In this document: piece by piece, positions 32,506 through 40,034 of the stretch | Numbering within the stretch: position 1 is the first letter of the stretch | Layout of the letters: each line of letters opens with the position of its first letter | Assembly (NCBI GenBank): GCA_014338005.1 | Contig: QUBZ01000032.1 | Span: 1 to 40,291, forward strand | Origin: Chloroflexota bacterium | Lineage (GTDB): Bacteria > Chloroflexota > Anaerolineae > Aggregatilineales > Phototrophicaceae | Direction: 5' to 3' | Length of the DNA stretch: 40,291 nucleotides | The notes under the pieces: model-generated | What the model saw: only the letters and a program-made list of their open reading frames with translations | Database searches by the model: none | What the model was told of the DNA's origin: nothing | Position numbers and translations under genes: made by a program

Positions 32506-33378
32506 ATGGTTCAGTCGTTAACCGCTTCATCCGCCCTCACCGGCGAGCCGCAGCCGCTGAAAGCCTCGGCCATCGCCAGGCTTGGCCGCGACGAGGTGAT
32601 ACCGCTGGCGCGCCTGGAATTAACCCATTTTCTGGCGCTGCTGGACACGCTGTTACCCGCCGACTGGGAGAGGCCGACCGAGTGTTCGCTGTGGACGGTG
32701 AAGGATATTGTGGCGCATCAGGCCAGTCACGTGCTGGCGCTGACTCGCGTTTCTGAATTTCTGGATCAGTTTAATCCGCTCAATTTTCGGGATTACTCCC
32801 GGCGCGGCATGAACACCCTTGACGCGGCCAACCAGCGCCAGGTTGACAAACGCGCGGCCTGGACTCCGGCACAGTTGATTGCTGAAATGCGGGACAACAG
32901 CGAAGCGTCTTTCATTGGCCGCCGGCGAGTTCCCTTTCTGCTGCGGTGGATGCGGGTCGGCGCGCCCGGCTATGACGGACTGGTCAGCCTTGGCGAACTG
33001 ATAGACAGTATTTTTACGCGCGATATGTGGATGCACCGACTGGACATTTGCCGCGCGACCGGGCATGAGATGACGCAGGCGGCTGACCACGATGGCCGCA
33101 TTACGGCGCTGGTCGTGCGCGACCTCGACCGGCGGCTGTCCGCGAAACTTGATGGCGACAGCCTTATCTACCGCCTGACCGGAAAAGCCGGGGGGGTGTG
33201 GGTCATGGGCGGAATCGGCTCGCCGTCTGCCGAGGTCAGCCTGGATGTGCTGGATTTTCACCGGCTGGCGTCGGGGCGCATCAGCAGCCGGCAGGCGGTT
33301 GAAGATGGTCTGGTGAAGCTGGACGGCGATCAGGCATTGGGCAGCCTGGCCGTGCAGAATACCCTTGTGCTTTATTGA
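32506..33378 (+). CDS. Maleylpyruvate isomerase/DinB-like metal-binding protein
   Basis: A 290-residue protein of the mycothiol-dependent maleylpyruvate isomerase N-terminal (DinB-like four-helix) family. The typical start of the fold is LPADWERPTECSLWTVKDIVAHQASHVL, with H71 as metal ligand. D173 and H177 in TRDMWMHRLDICRATG would complete the site. Residues about 200-290 form a second, SCP2-like alpha/beta domain. Family members are thiol-dependent transferases or isomerases that act on toxic or aromatic compounds. Substrate and thiol are unknown here. The gene is 9 bases behind the TetR gene with GGAGG before its ATG, suggesting an inducible detoxification unit. Confidence 0.8.
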   Translation: MVQSLTASSALTGEPQPLKASAIARLGRDEVIPLARLELTHFLALLDTLLPADWERPTECSLWTVKDIVAHQASHVLALTRVSEFLDQFNPLNFRDYSRRGMNTLDAANQRQVDKRAAWTPAQLIAEMRDNSEASFIGRRRVPFLLRWMRVGAPGYDGLVSLGELIDSIFTRDMWMHRLDICRATGHEMTQAADHDGRITALVVRDLDRRLSAKLDGDSLIYRLTGKAGGVWVMGGIGSPSAEVSLDVLDFHRLASGRISSRQAVEDGLVKLDGDQALGSLAVQNTLVLY

Positions 33379-33388
33379 GCATCCATGC

Positions 33389-34699
33389 TTACCCGCCGGT
33401 TTTTTTCCGCGCCCACTCCAACACCTGCGCGATCAGCCCGTGAACCGGCTCGTGGACGGCGCGCCCGCTCAGATGGGCCTCGGCGATGGCCGCCGTCTGT
33501 TCGAGCGGTTCGCGCTCCAGCCGCCCGGCGCGCCCTTCGGCGATGATGCCGCCCAGCGCCAGCGGCAGATACACGTCCACGAAACTCAGCGTCAGGGCCG
33601 GCTGTTCGAGGATTTCCACCAACTGTTCGCCGTAAGCGCGTTTGTCGTCCTCGCTGCCTAATTCCTGCGGGGCGATGAGGTGAAGCAGGTTAAAACCATG
33701 CGCGATGCCGTCGCGCAGCAGGTCGCTGTAGAGCGGGCCGGCCAGCAGCGCCGGCAGGGAACGGGAAGCCTCCAGGCTCTCATCCAGGCGGACGAGCAAA
33801 GCGCGGCACCAGTCGGGCAGCGGAATCGGGCTGCCGTCCAGCGGCCAGCCCTGTTCGAGCAGCCGCCCAACGCTGTAAATTTCCTGCCCCGGATAATCGG
33901 CGCGCGGCGCGACGGCCATCTCCACGACGGCGGCCAGCAGGCCGGCGATAAAATGCGCTTCGGCGGGGTGGATGGGATACCGGGCCGAGGCGAAAACCGC
34001 CGAGGTTTTTTCCAGCAGGGGGGGCAGCAGGGCTTCGCGGTTGATCTGCGGCAGGATAAACTGCCGGAGCGCCTGGCCGTGCCGTTCCAGCAGAGGGCGG
34101 GCGTCGGTCGAGTCGCCCGGCGACCACAGGCTGATGTAATCCGGCTGCGGCGTAGGCAGGGTCTGCGGCGGCAGCACCGCGAAGGGGGCTTCGATCACGC
34201 TGCCGAACAGGCCGCGCCGGGCAGTCGAAAAAGCCAGGCTTTTCAGTTCCAGCAGGCGGGCGCTGGTTTCCGGCGGCAGGTAATGGTACGGCGCGCTGGC
34301 GATCTGCCGCACCGCCGCCGGTTCGCCAACCGGCTGAAATTCGACGGAGACGGCCACCTTATAAGCGCCGCCGGGCGCGGCATCCGGCAGCACCAGGACG
34401 GGCAGCGGCACGTAGCCGGCCTCCGCCGGGCGTAAGATGAGGGAGAGGGGTTCGCTTTGTGCCACGAAGCGCCCCGGTTTGTCCAGCGCGTCGGCCTCCG
34501 GCAGCAGCAGCCTGCCGCGAATGTCCAGGCCGGTATCGGCGCAGTTCTGCATCAGCAGAACCGCCTCAAAAACGCGGCCTGCGCGCACCACGCGGGGGCG
34601 CACCGCCAGCGCCAGCTGAACCAGCCCGGCGTCGAAACGTTCACCGCCGGTGAGCGTCCCCAGGATGTCGGGATAACGCGGCGCGCTTGTGCTTTGCAT
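33389..34699 (-). CDS. Uncharacterised protein: beta-sandwich N-terminus, helical C-terminus
   Basis: A 436-residue protein that I cannot assign. Residues about 20-145 look like an Ig-like sandwich (LVQLALAVRPRVVRAGRVFEAVLLMQN to GAYKVAVSVEFQPVG). The remaining 290 residues are mainly helical, with leucine- and alanine-rich stretches (EAHFIAGLLAAVVEMAV). No signal peptide or membrane helix is seen, and no catalytic motif stands out. GAGGGA precedes the ATG. A complex inverted repeat containing TATAAT lies just upstream, so the gene likely has its own regulated promoter. It converges with the MDMPI-like gene, with 10 bases between stops. Confidence 0.65.
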   Translation of the reverse strand: MQSTSAPRYPDILGTLTGGERFDAGLVQLALAVRPRVVRAGRVFEAVLLMQNCADTGLDIRGRLLLPEADALDKPGRFVAQSEPLSLILRPAEAGYVPLPVLVLPDAAPGGAYKVAVSVEFQPVGEPAAVRQIASAPYHYLPPETSARLLELKSLAFSTARRGLFGSVIEAPFAVLPPQTLPTPQPDYISLWSPGDSTDARPLLERHGQALRQFILPQINREALLPPLLEKTSAVFASARYPIHPAEAHFIAGLLAAVVEMAVAPRADYPGQEIYSVGRLLEQGWPLDGSPIPLPDWCRALLVRLDESLEASRSLPALLAGPLYSDLLRDGIAHGFNLLHLIAPQELGSEDDKRAYGEQLVEILEQPALTLSFVDVYLPLALGGIIAEGRAGRLEREPLEQTAAIAEAHLSGRAVHEPVHGLIAQVLEWARKKTGG

Positions 34700-34718
34700 C
34701 GGCTTGTCCCTCGATTAT

Positions 34719-34757
34719 CTCGTTTATACTTCAATTATAAGTATAAGTATAAGCGAG
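34719..34757. promoter_or_regulatory. Long inverted repeat flanking a TATAAT
   Basis: CTCGTTTATACTT (34719-34731) and AAGTATAAGCGAG (34745-34757) are inverted copies with one mismatch that is a G-U pair in RNA. An extra AAGTATAA copy lies at 34739-34746. On the minus strand TATAAT (34739-34734) sits in the loop, 35 bases before the ATG of the gene ending at 33389. It could be an operator around a -10 or a stem-loop after the SDR gene. Confidence 0.55.
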
Positions 34758-34781
34758 AAAATCTGGGCGCGTGGATGCAGG

Positions 34782-35537
34782 TTATGTCCGCAGGTACGAC
34801 GCGCCGTTGATGTCCACAATCGCGCCGGTCAAAAATTCCACCCCTTCCGAGGCCAGGAACAGCACCGTATAAGCCACTTCTTCCGGTCGGGCGATGCGCT
34901 CCAGGGGGCTTTGCGCGCGCATTTCGTCGGCGCGCTCCGCCAGATGTTCTGCCGCCATGTCCGTATCCACCCAGCCAGGCGCGACCGCCGTCACGATGAT
35001 GCCGTAGGGAGCCAGCGCCTTCGCCAGCGATTGGCTCATGGCGTTCATGCCGGCTTTGGCCGCGCCGTAAGCCGGCGAGTCTGGCTCGCCGCGAAAAGCC
35101 CCGCGCGACGAAACGTTGACAATGCGCCCACCGCCATGCGCGATCATATGCTGCGCGGCGCAGAAGGCCGCATTGGCCGCGCCGAGCAGGTTGGTCTGGA
35201 TATTTTTGTTCCAGGTGTCCAGCCAGCCTTCATAGGTCAGGCCGGCCACCGGGCGCTTTTCGTAGATGCCGGCGTTGTTCACCAGCACATGCAGCCCGCC
35301 CATCTGCTCAATCACGGTGCTGACCATCGCCTGCACCTCCGCCGGGTTGGCGATGTCCGCCTGCACGAGGAGATGGCCGCTGCCGGCCAGGGCGGCCAGC
35401 GTGGTTTCGGCGGCGGCGCGGCTGGCGTGGTAATGCACGGCCACGCGCGCGCCGTGTTCGGCGAACATCCGGGCGCAGGCGCGGCCTATCCCGCGTGACG
35501 CGCCGGTAACGAGGACAATTTTGTCGGTGAAGTCCAT
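34782..35537 (-). CDS. Short-chain dehydrogenase/reductase, FabG-like
   Basis: A 251-residue classical SDR that oxidises or reduces an alcohol/ketone pair with NAD(P). Motifs are TGASRGIG (11-18), NNAG (87-90), catalytic S143/S144 in NVSSRG, Y157 and K161 in YGAAK, and VAPGWVDTDM after it. The C-terminus FLTGAIVDINGASYLRT is typical of 3-oxoacyl-ACP-reductase-like members. The substrate is not known and the gene is not in a fatty-acid cluster, so I do not use the name fabG. The ribosome-binding site is weak. A short upstream frame ends 4 bases before its ATG and could couple translation. Confidence 0.92.
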   Translation of the reverse strand: MDFTDKIVLVTGASRGIGRACARMFAEHGARVAVHYHASRAAAETTLAALAGSGHLLVQADIANPAEVQAMVSTVIEQMGGLHVLVNNAGIYEKRPVAGLTYEGWLDTWNKNIQTNLLGAANAAFCAAQHMIAHGGGRIVNVSSRGAFRGEPDSPAYGAAKAGMNAMSQSLAKALAPYGIIVTAVAPGWVDTDMAAEHLAERADEMRAQSPLERIARPEEVAYTVLFLASEGVEFLTGAIVDINGASYLRT

Positions 35538-35541
35538 ACTT

Positions 35542-35649
35542 TTACTCGCGTTCTTTGATCGTTTTTACCCAACCGCTCACGATTATAGGCAGCCGTTCGA
35601 CAACTTCAAAACCAAAAAGCACCTCGTCCACGTACCCCATGTGCAGCAT
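35542..35649 (-). CDS. Small open frame upstream of the SDR gene (doubtful)
   Basis: A 35-residue frame starting MLHMGYVDEVLFGFEV and ending WVKTIKERE. The composition is protein-like, and its stop is 4 bases before the SDR start. The frame is open further upstream only to a TAA at about 35691. It may be a leader peptide or the remnant of a larger gene. A TATAAT inside it (35587-35582, minus strand) suggests instead that this is promoter DNA of the SDR gene. Confidence 0.25.
   Translation of the reverse strand: MLHMGYVDEVLFGFEVVERLPIIVSGWVKTIKERE
35582..35587 (-). promoter_or_regulatory. -10 element (TATAAT) of the SDR gene
   Basis: A perfect TATAAT on the minus strand 45 bases before the SDR start. 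TTTGAA (35610-35605) is a weak -35 at 17-base spacing. Confidence 0.4.
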
Positions 35650-35705
35650 AAGCAGCGGGTATTGATGCCCGTCGCATCCCGTTTATTGAAGCTGCACAAT
35701 CCAGG

Positions 35706-35734
35706 TTGTCAATTGTAAAGAAATTTATTACATT
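35706..35734 (+). promoter_or_regulatory. Promoter of the deoxyribosyltransferase-like/PLD-like gene
   Basis: TTGTCA (35706-35711), exactly 17 bases and TACATT (35729-35734). It lies in an A/T-rich stretch ending 33 bases before the ATG. Confidence 0.6.
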
Positions 35735-35767
35735 GGTGATAGGTTGTTATGCCAAAGGAAGCCTGTC

Positions 35768-37066
35768 ATGAGCGACAAAATTTGTTTTGTGATCTCACCC
35801 ATTGGAGAGGATGGTACTGAAATTCGCGCCCAGGCGGACAGGGTGTTGGAACGGATTATCAAACCGTCTGTCGAATCTTTCGGTTACAAACCTGTTCGCG
35901 CCGATCAAATTGCAAAACCCGGCGATATTACGACCGAGATTATTCAGTGCCTTATCAAAGATGATCTCGTGATTGCCGATCTGACCGGCTACAATCCAAA
36001 TGTGTTTTACGAGCTGGCTATTCGTCATGCAACGCGAAAGCCGGTTATTACCATTCTCCGGCTGGGCGAAACTATCCCCTTTGATCTCCTGCATTATCGC
36101 ACGATTTTTTATGATACCGGCAGCGAGACAGGCATCTCCGACTGCATCACCAAAATGAAGGAACAGATTCGCGCCATTGATATTGATTCTGAAAAAATCA
36201 TCAATCCCGTTTCAGCGGCTATTGATATAGAAGAACTGAGCCGTCGAAAAGACCCGCTTGAACGGCGCTACGACCAGTTAGATGTAACCCTGAAGGAGCT
36301 AATCAGAGAAATCAGCGAGCTCAAAGCAAGGACGCCCTACCAGGATTTGATTGACAATTATCGGGATGAAATAGATATGCTGAGGACATTCCGGGAGGCC
36401 GGGATCATCAGCACGTACCGGCGGCGCGAAATGGCGCTAAAAAGGTTCATCCGCGCAATCAAAGCCGAGAAAAATGAGATTATGATAATCGGGTCTTCGC
36501 TGTTGGGGCTGCTTCAAAAATACCAGTACGAAGAAGCCCGTGAAGCATTAAAAAAGAAGTGTGAGGAGGGGATACACGTAAAGTTTCTGCTGACTCACCC
36601 GGCGGTCGCCGACCTACGAGCCGACCAGGAAGCGCGCAAGTTCAAAGACATCGGCAACGAGATTATTAAGAGTTTGCGTATCTTAAAACAGTGGAAACTA
36701 AAAGAATTGCCACTGCCGGCAGATAATGTCCGGCTTTATATGGGGACGCCGACCATTTTTGCCATCAAAACGACCAACCAGATGCTGCTGAACCCCTACG
36801 CTTACGGGGATGTGGCTTTTAATTCGCCGTGTCTGATCGTCAAAAATGACCCCAACGAATACTTCTATTTTTATGACGAATATGATAAGGCACACTTTGG
36901 GGCTTGGGACAGTGATGCAGTGATTCGCATCCAGGATTTTGATGAAACTATTCAAGAATTGAGCGACAACCTGGAAATGTTTGAGAGAAATATTCAGACG
37001 ATCCGGGAAAGCGTGCGTAAGAATGAAGAGCCGCAACCTGCCGCGAAAGACGCGGCAGCCAGTTGA
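35768..37066 (+). CDS. Nucleoside deoxyribosyltransferase-like domain fused to a degenerate PLD-like domain
   Basis: A 432-residue soluble protein. Residues 4-110 match the nucleoside 2-deoxyribosyltransferase-like fold: ICFVISPIGEDGTEIR at the N-terminus, KPVRADQIAKPGDIT, and LVIADLTGYNPNVFYELAIRH. In that last segment D71 and E82 match the conserved Asp and nucleophilic Glu of the family. Relatives cleave N-glycosidic bonds of nucleotides, and some are effectors in bacterial conflict systems. A charged helical stretch (about 150-220) links to a PLD-like domain (about 240-390: EIMIIGSSLLGLL, HVKFLLTHP, LMLNP-like NQMLLNPYAYGD) that lacks a proper HxKx4D motif. The base composition is far less G+C-rich than its neighbours, suggesting acquisition. 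AAAGGAAG precedes the ATG. The function is unproven. Confidence 0.75.
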   Translation: MSDKICFVISPIGEDGTEIRAQADRVLERIIKPSVESFGYKPVRADQIAKPGDITTEIIQCLIKDDLVIADLTGYNPNVFYELAIRHATRKPVITILRLGETIPFDLLHYRTIFYDTGSETGISDCITKMKEQIRAIDIDSEKIINPVSAAIDIEELSRRKDPLERRYDQLDVTLKELIREISELKARTPYQDLIDNYRDEIDMLRTFREAGIISTYRRREMALKRFIRAIKAEKNEIMIIGSSLLGLLQKYQYEEAREALKKKCEEGIHVKFLLTHPAVADLRADQEARKFKDIGNEIIKSLRILKQWKLKELPLPADNVRLYMGTPTIFAIKTTNQMLLNPYAYGDVAFNSPCLIVKNDPNEYFYFYDEYDKAHFGAWDSDAVIRIQDFDETIQELSDNLEMFERNIQTIRESVRKNEEPQPAAKDAAAS

Positions 37067-37082
37067 TTCCCGGACACAAAAA

Positions 37083-37103
37083 GGGCGCGTTTAACACGCG
37101 CCC
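37083..37103. terminator. Bidirectional stem-loop between convergent genes
   Basis: GGGCGCGT (37083-37090) pairs with ACGCGCCC (37096-37103) across loop TTAAC. It is 17 bases after the stop of the plus-strand gene and before the end of the thioredoxin gene. Confidence 0.65.
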
Positions 37104-37144
37104 TCGGTGAGATCAAAAGGTCGGGGAATCTTCCCCCGGCAGTT

Positions 37145-37909
37145 TTACTGCTCGACGGCTTCGCTCTCTGCTTCGGCTTGCTCGTCGCGCGGCGGCAGTT
37201 CCAGCGCGATCAACTGGTTGAGCAGGTCGCGGAAAGCGGCCTCCGGCAGCGCGCCCGGCTGGCTGAAGACGACCGTTCGCTGTTTGATAAGCATGATGGT
37301 CGGGATGCTCATGATGCGGAACGCCTGAGACAGACCGGGATTTTCGTCCACGTTGACTTTGGCGATGCGGACTTTGCCGGCGTATTCCTTCGCCAGTTTT
37401 TCCAGGGTGGGGGCGACCATACGGCACGGGCCGCACCATTCCGCCCAGAAGTCAATCAGCACCGGCAGGTCGTGGCTCAGGACTTCGGCCTCGAAGGTGG
37501 CATCCGTCACATGCACGGGCTTATCATCTACAATCATTTGGCTCACAGGGGTTTCTCCATTCTCTTCAGCTTGGGCGGGCTGCTGTTCCCGAACAGCGGC
37601 CTCTAACATTTCAACAGCCAGAGGAACATCCGTCCCCCAGGGGCGGCTGCGGCGCACGACTTCCTGGCCGTTGAACCAGCCAAGCAGCAGCGGTTTGCTG
37701 CCGGCATCAAAGCGCGCGGCGGCCTTCGGGTTGGCCGACGGGTCAAGCTTCGCAACGGTGATTTTCTGGTGTTCGGCGGCGGCTTTTTTGAAGGCGGCGG
37801 CAAAATCCCCGCGCAGCCCTTCGCCGTTGGAAACCAGGATCAGCGCCGGTTTGTCGCCTTGCAGTACGGCATCCAGGGTGTCGTCGGTTAAAACGATCGC
37901 TTCTTGCAT
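37145..37909 (-). CDS. Thioredoxin with an extra degenerate N-terminal thioredoxin-like domain
   Basis: A 254-residue cytoplasmic protein. The C-terminal domain (about 125-235) is a canonical thioredoxin with WAEWCGPCRMVAP (active cysteines C159 and C162), VDENPGLSQAFRIMSIPTIM and the cis-proline in IPT. It reduces protein disulfides. The N-terminal domain (1-105) has the same strand order (ALILVSNGEG, KITVAKLDPSANPKAAARFDAGSKPLLLGWFNG), but SNGEGLRGD replaces the CxxC, so it is redox-inactive and probably helps bind partners. The tail is acidic. The ATG at 37909 lies downstream of a TATAAT (37948-37943), which excludes the longer frame to 38038. Confidence 0.9.
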   Translation of the reverse strand: MQEAIVLTDDTLDAVLQGDKPALILVSNGEGLRGDFAAAFKKAAAEHQKITVAKLDPSANPKAAARFDAGSKPLLLGWFNGQEVVRRSRPWGTDVPLAVEMLEAAVREQQPAQAEENGETPVSQMIVDDKPVHVTDATFEAEVLSHDLPVLIDFWAEWCGPCRMVAPTLEKLAKEYAGKVRIAKVNVDENPGLSQAFRIMSIPTIMLIKQRTVVFSQPGALPEAAFRDLLNQLIALELPPRDEQAEAESEAVEQ

Positions 37910-37942
37910 AAGTTCCTCGAAGTGGATGTGGGACGTTACAGG

Positions 37943-37948
37943 ATTATA
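37943..37948 (-). promoter_or_regulatory. -10 element (TATAAT) of the thioredoxin gene
   Basis: A perfect hexamer on the minus strand, 34 bases before the ATG. No strong -35 at standard spacing. Confidence 0.4.
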
Positions 37949-37976
37949 GACGCCGCCAGACCGCCCCATATTACTT

Positions 37977-38005
37977 TTGAATCGGCGCGGGCTGCCGGCT
38001 ACAAT
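37977..38005 (+). promoter_or_regulatory. Promoter of the O-antigen-ligase-like gene
   Basis: TTGAAT (37977-37982), exactly 17 bases and TACAAT (38000-38005). It lies inside the longer frame that starts at 37977, so the real start is the ATG at 38043. Confidence 0.6.
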
Positions 38006-38042
38006 TGGCCGGGTTTGTCGTCTGTGCCGGGGATACAACTTT

Positions 38043-39668
38043 ATGCCGCCGACTGCGCTTACGCTGTTTGTTATCCTGTTCGCCGCCAGTGCCGTTCTGG
38101 GGCTGCGGCCTGCTTACGATCCATCGCTCGGCCAGGGCGCGCTGAACGCTGTATTGGGCAGCGCATTTTTGTACCTGGCGATTAGCCTGCTGGCGCGCAC
38201 GACCGCCGCTGCGCGCGCGGTCGGGGCGCTGGTGGCGCTGGCGGGCGGCGTTTTTGCCTTGTACTTCATCTCCCAGTTCGCCTACCACAACTACCCGGAT
38301 ACCCCCGCGCTGATCGAACGCCTGGGAAACCAGACCACCTTTCTGCCCCCCATCTGGCTGATGTACCTGCACCCTAACGGCGTGGCGACCCTGCTGGAAG
38401 TGCTGCTGCCGCTGGCGGCGGCGCTGTTCGTGTCCAGCCGCCGCAGCCTGGTGATACGGGTTTTATGCGCGTTTGTCATCGTCGTGATGCTCTACGCCGT
38501 TTTTCTGACCTTCTCGCGCGGCGCGTGGATTGGCCTGGGCGCGGCGGCAGTTCTGGCGGCGGCGCTGGCGCTGGCGTCCCGGCTGCCGCGCGGCCTGGCG
38601 ACGGCGGCCATCGTCGTCATCGTGGCGCTGGTGGCGGGCGGCGTGGTTTTCGTCCTGGCGGGCGGCATCGAGCGGCTGCCGTTTTTGCAGTCCACCGTTG
38701 CCGCTGCCGAAAGCCGCCTTACGCTTTACCGCAACGCACTGTATCTGGCAAGCGACTATGCCTACACCGGCATCGGCCTGGGCGATACCTTTGCGATGGT
38801 TTATTCCCGCTACAGCCTGCTGATTTTTGTCCCTTTCCTCACCTACGCGCACAATCTTTTTCTGGCCGTTTGGCTAGGACAGGGTTTGCTGGGCCTGGTG
38901 GCGCTGGCGGGAATCGTCATCACCTTTTACGCGCTGGTGGCGCGGATCACACGCCGCGCCGCGCCGGACGCGCTGTTTCATGGCGCGTGGCTAGGCGTGA
39001 CGGCTACGCTGGTACACGGCCTGACCGATTCGCGCCAGTACATCGAAAGCCCCTGGGCCATGCCGGCCCTGTTCATCGCGCTGGCTTTGGCCGCTGCCCT
39101 GGGGCGGCTGGCGCTGCGTGAGCAGCCATTTGAGCGCCCCCGGCTGGCGGCGCGGCTGGCCGTCCCGGTGGTTATCGGCGCGGCGGCAGTGGTCGCGGCG
39201 CTGGCGCTGAATGTGCCGCTGCGCGCGCTGTGGGCCACCAATCAGGGCGCGGTGGACGAAACGCGCGCCGAGCTTGCACCCGGCCTGGACGAAACGCAGC
39301 GCGCCGAATTGCAGGAATCGGCCATCCGGCACTACCAGGCGGCCCTGGCGCTTGACCCCGGCCAGCCCAACGCCAGCCGGCGGCTCGGCAATCTGTACGT
39401 CGCGCTCGAACGGTACGACGAGGCCGTGCCGCTGCTGGAAAAAGCCGCCGCCGCCGAACCGGATTATCCGGGCGCGGTTAAGGGACTCGGCCTGGCTTAC
39501 GTGTGGGTCGGGCGGACGGACGAGGCCGCGCAAACGCTGGCGCGCCTGGACAACCGCCGCGACATAGTGAACGAGCTGTATACCTGGAGTACCTTCCAGG
39601 GCGAGCAGAATCGGCCAGACCTGGCCGCCTACGCCCGCGAAACCGCCGACCGGCTGGACAGGTTGTAA
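38043..39668 (+). CDS. O-antigen ligase/polymerase-like membrane protein with C-terminal TPR domain
   Basis: A 541-residue protein. Ten or more membrane helices fill residues 5-405. The Wzy_C/O-antigen-ligase signature lies in the middle: TFSRGAWIGLGAAAVL, then a loop with ESRLTLYRNALYLASDYAYTGIGLGDTFAMVYSRY and YAHNLFLAVWLGQGLLGLV. In ligases such loop residues bind the lipid-linked glycan. Residues about 440-530 form TPR-like repeats (ALDPGQPNASRRLGNLYVALERYDEAVPLLEKAAA). Fusion of this domain to TPRs is common in Gram-positive-type and Chloroflexi-like genomes, where the acceptor is usually unknown. It may act on the glycan built by the operon at 14269-19026, though the two are far apart. 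Confidence 0.85.
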   Translation: MPPTALTLFVILFAASAVLGLRPAYDPSLGQGALNAVLGSAFLYLAISLLARTTAAARAVGALVALAGGVFALYFISQFAYHNYPDTPALIERLGNQTTFLPPIWLMYLHPNGVATLLEVLLPLAAALFVSSRRSLVIRVLCAFVIVVMLYAVFLTFSRGAWIGLGAAAVLAAALALASRLPRGLATAAIVVIVALVAGGVVFVLAGGIERLPFLQSTVAAAESRLTLYRNALYLASDYAYTGIGLGDTFAMVYSRYSLLIFVPFLTYAHNLFLAVWLGQGLLGLVALAGIVITFYALVARITRRAAPDALFHGAWLGVTATLVHGLTDSRQYIESPWAMPALFIALALAAALGRLALREQPFERPRLAARLAVPVVIGAAAVVAALALNVPLRALWATNQGAVDETRAELAPGLDETQRAELQESAIRHYQAALALDPGQPNASRRLGNLYVALERYDEAVPLLEKAAAAEPDYPGAVKGLGLAYVWVGRTDEAAQTLARLDNRRDIVNELYTWSTFQGEQNRPDLAAYARETADRLDRL

Positions 39669-39713
39669 GATCATATTTGCTCAACGAAGCGGGATGTAGG
39701 TTACTTTCCCGGC

Positions 39714-40034
39714 CTACTCACCGGCATCACTCGCACCGACGATGGCTGCCAGTTCATCAATGACCTGTCCCACCGGCGTGAGAGGCGCGATCACCAGAAT
39801 GCCCGGCGTCTCCTGACCGGCAGCAATTCGTTTATAGGCATACTTTGTCATCGTATTTCGATCATAGGTGAGCAGAATACGGCCCTCTCTGGCCGCCCAT
39901 TCCAGCACGGTTGGGTCGTCTGCCCCGTAAACCTCACTGTCCTGTATGCGAATCACGTCAATTTCAGGGTGAAGGCGGCGCAAGCCGCGTAAAACATCGT
40001 TATTAAAGTTTTCATCGGCGGCAAAACGCATCAT
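39714..40034 (-). CDS. DUF5615 family PIN-like protein (putative toxin)
   Basis: A 106-residue protein. The N-terminus MRFAADENFNNDVLRGLRR and central RILLTYDRNTMTKYAYKRI give the conserved acidic residues of the Mut7-C/PIN-like DUF5615 fold (DEN near residue 7 and TYDRNT near 56), expected to bind metal and cut RNA. Such genes usually pair with a DUF433 antitoxin gene directly upstream. Here a DUF433-like C-terminus overlaps its ATG (40031-40034). Nuclease activity has been inferred for the family rather than shown for this member. The second ATG, one codon on, is an equally good start. Confidence 0.8.
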   Translation of the reverse strand: MMRFAADENFNNDVLRGLRRLHPEIDVIRIQDSEVYGADDPTVLEWAAREGRILLTYDRNTMTKYAYKRIAAGQETPGILVIAPLTPVGQVIDELAAIVGASDAGE

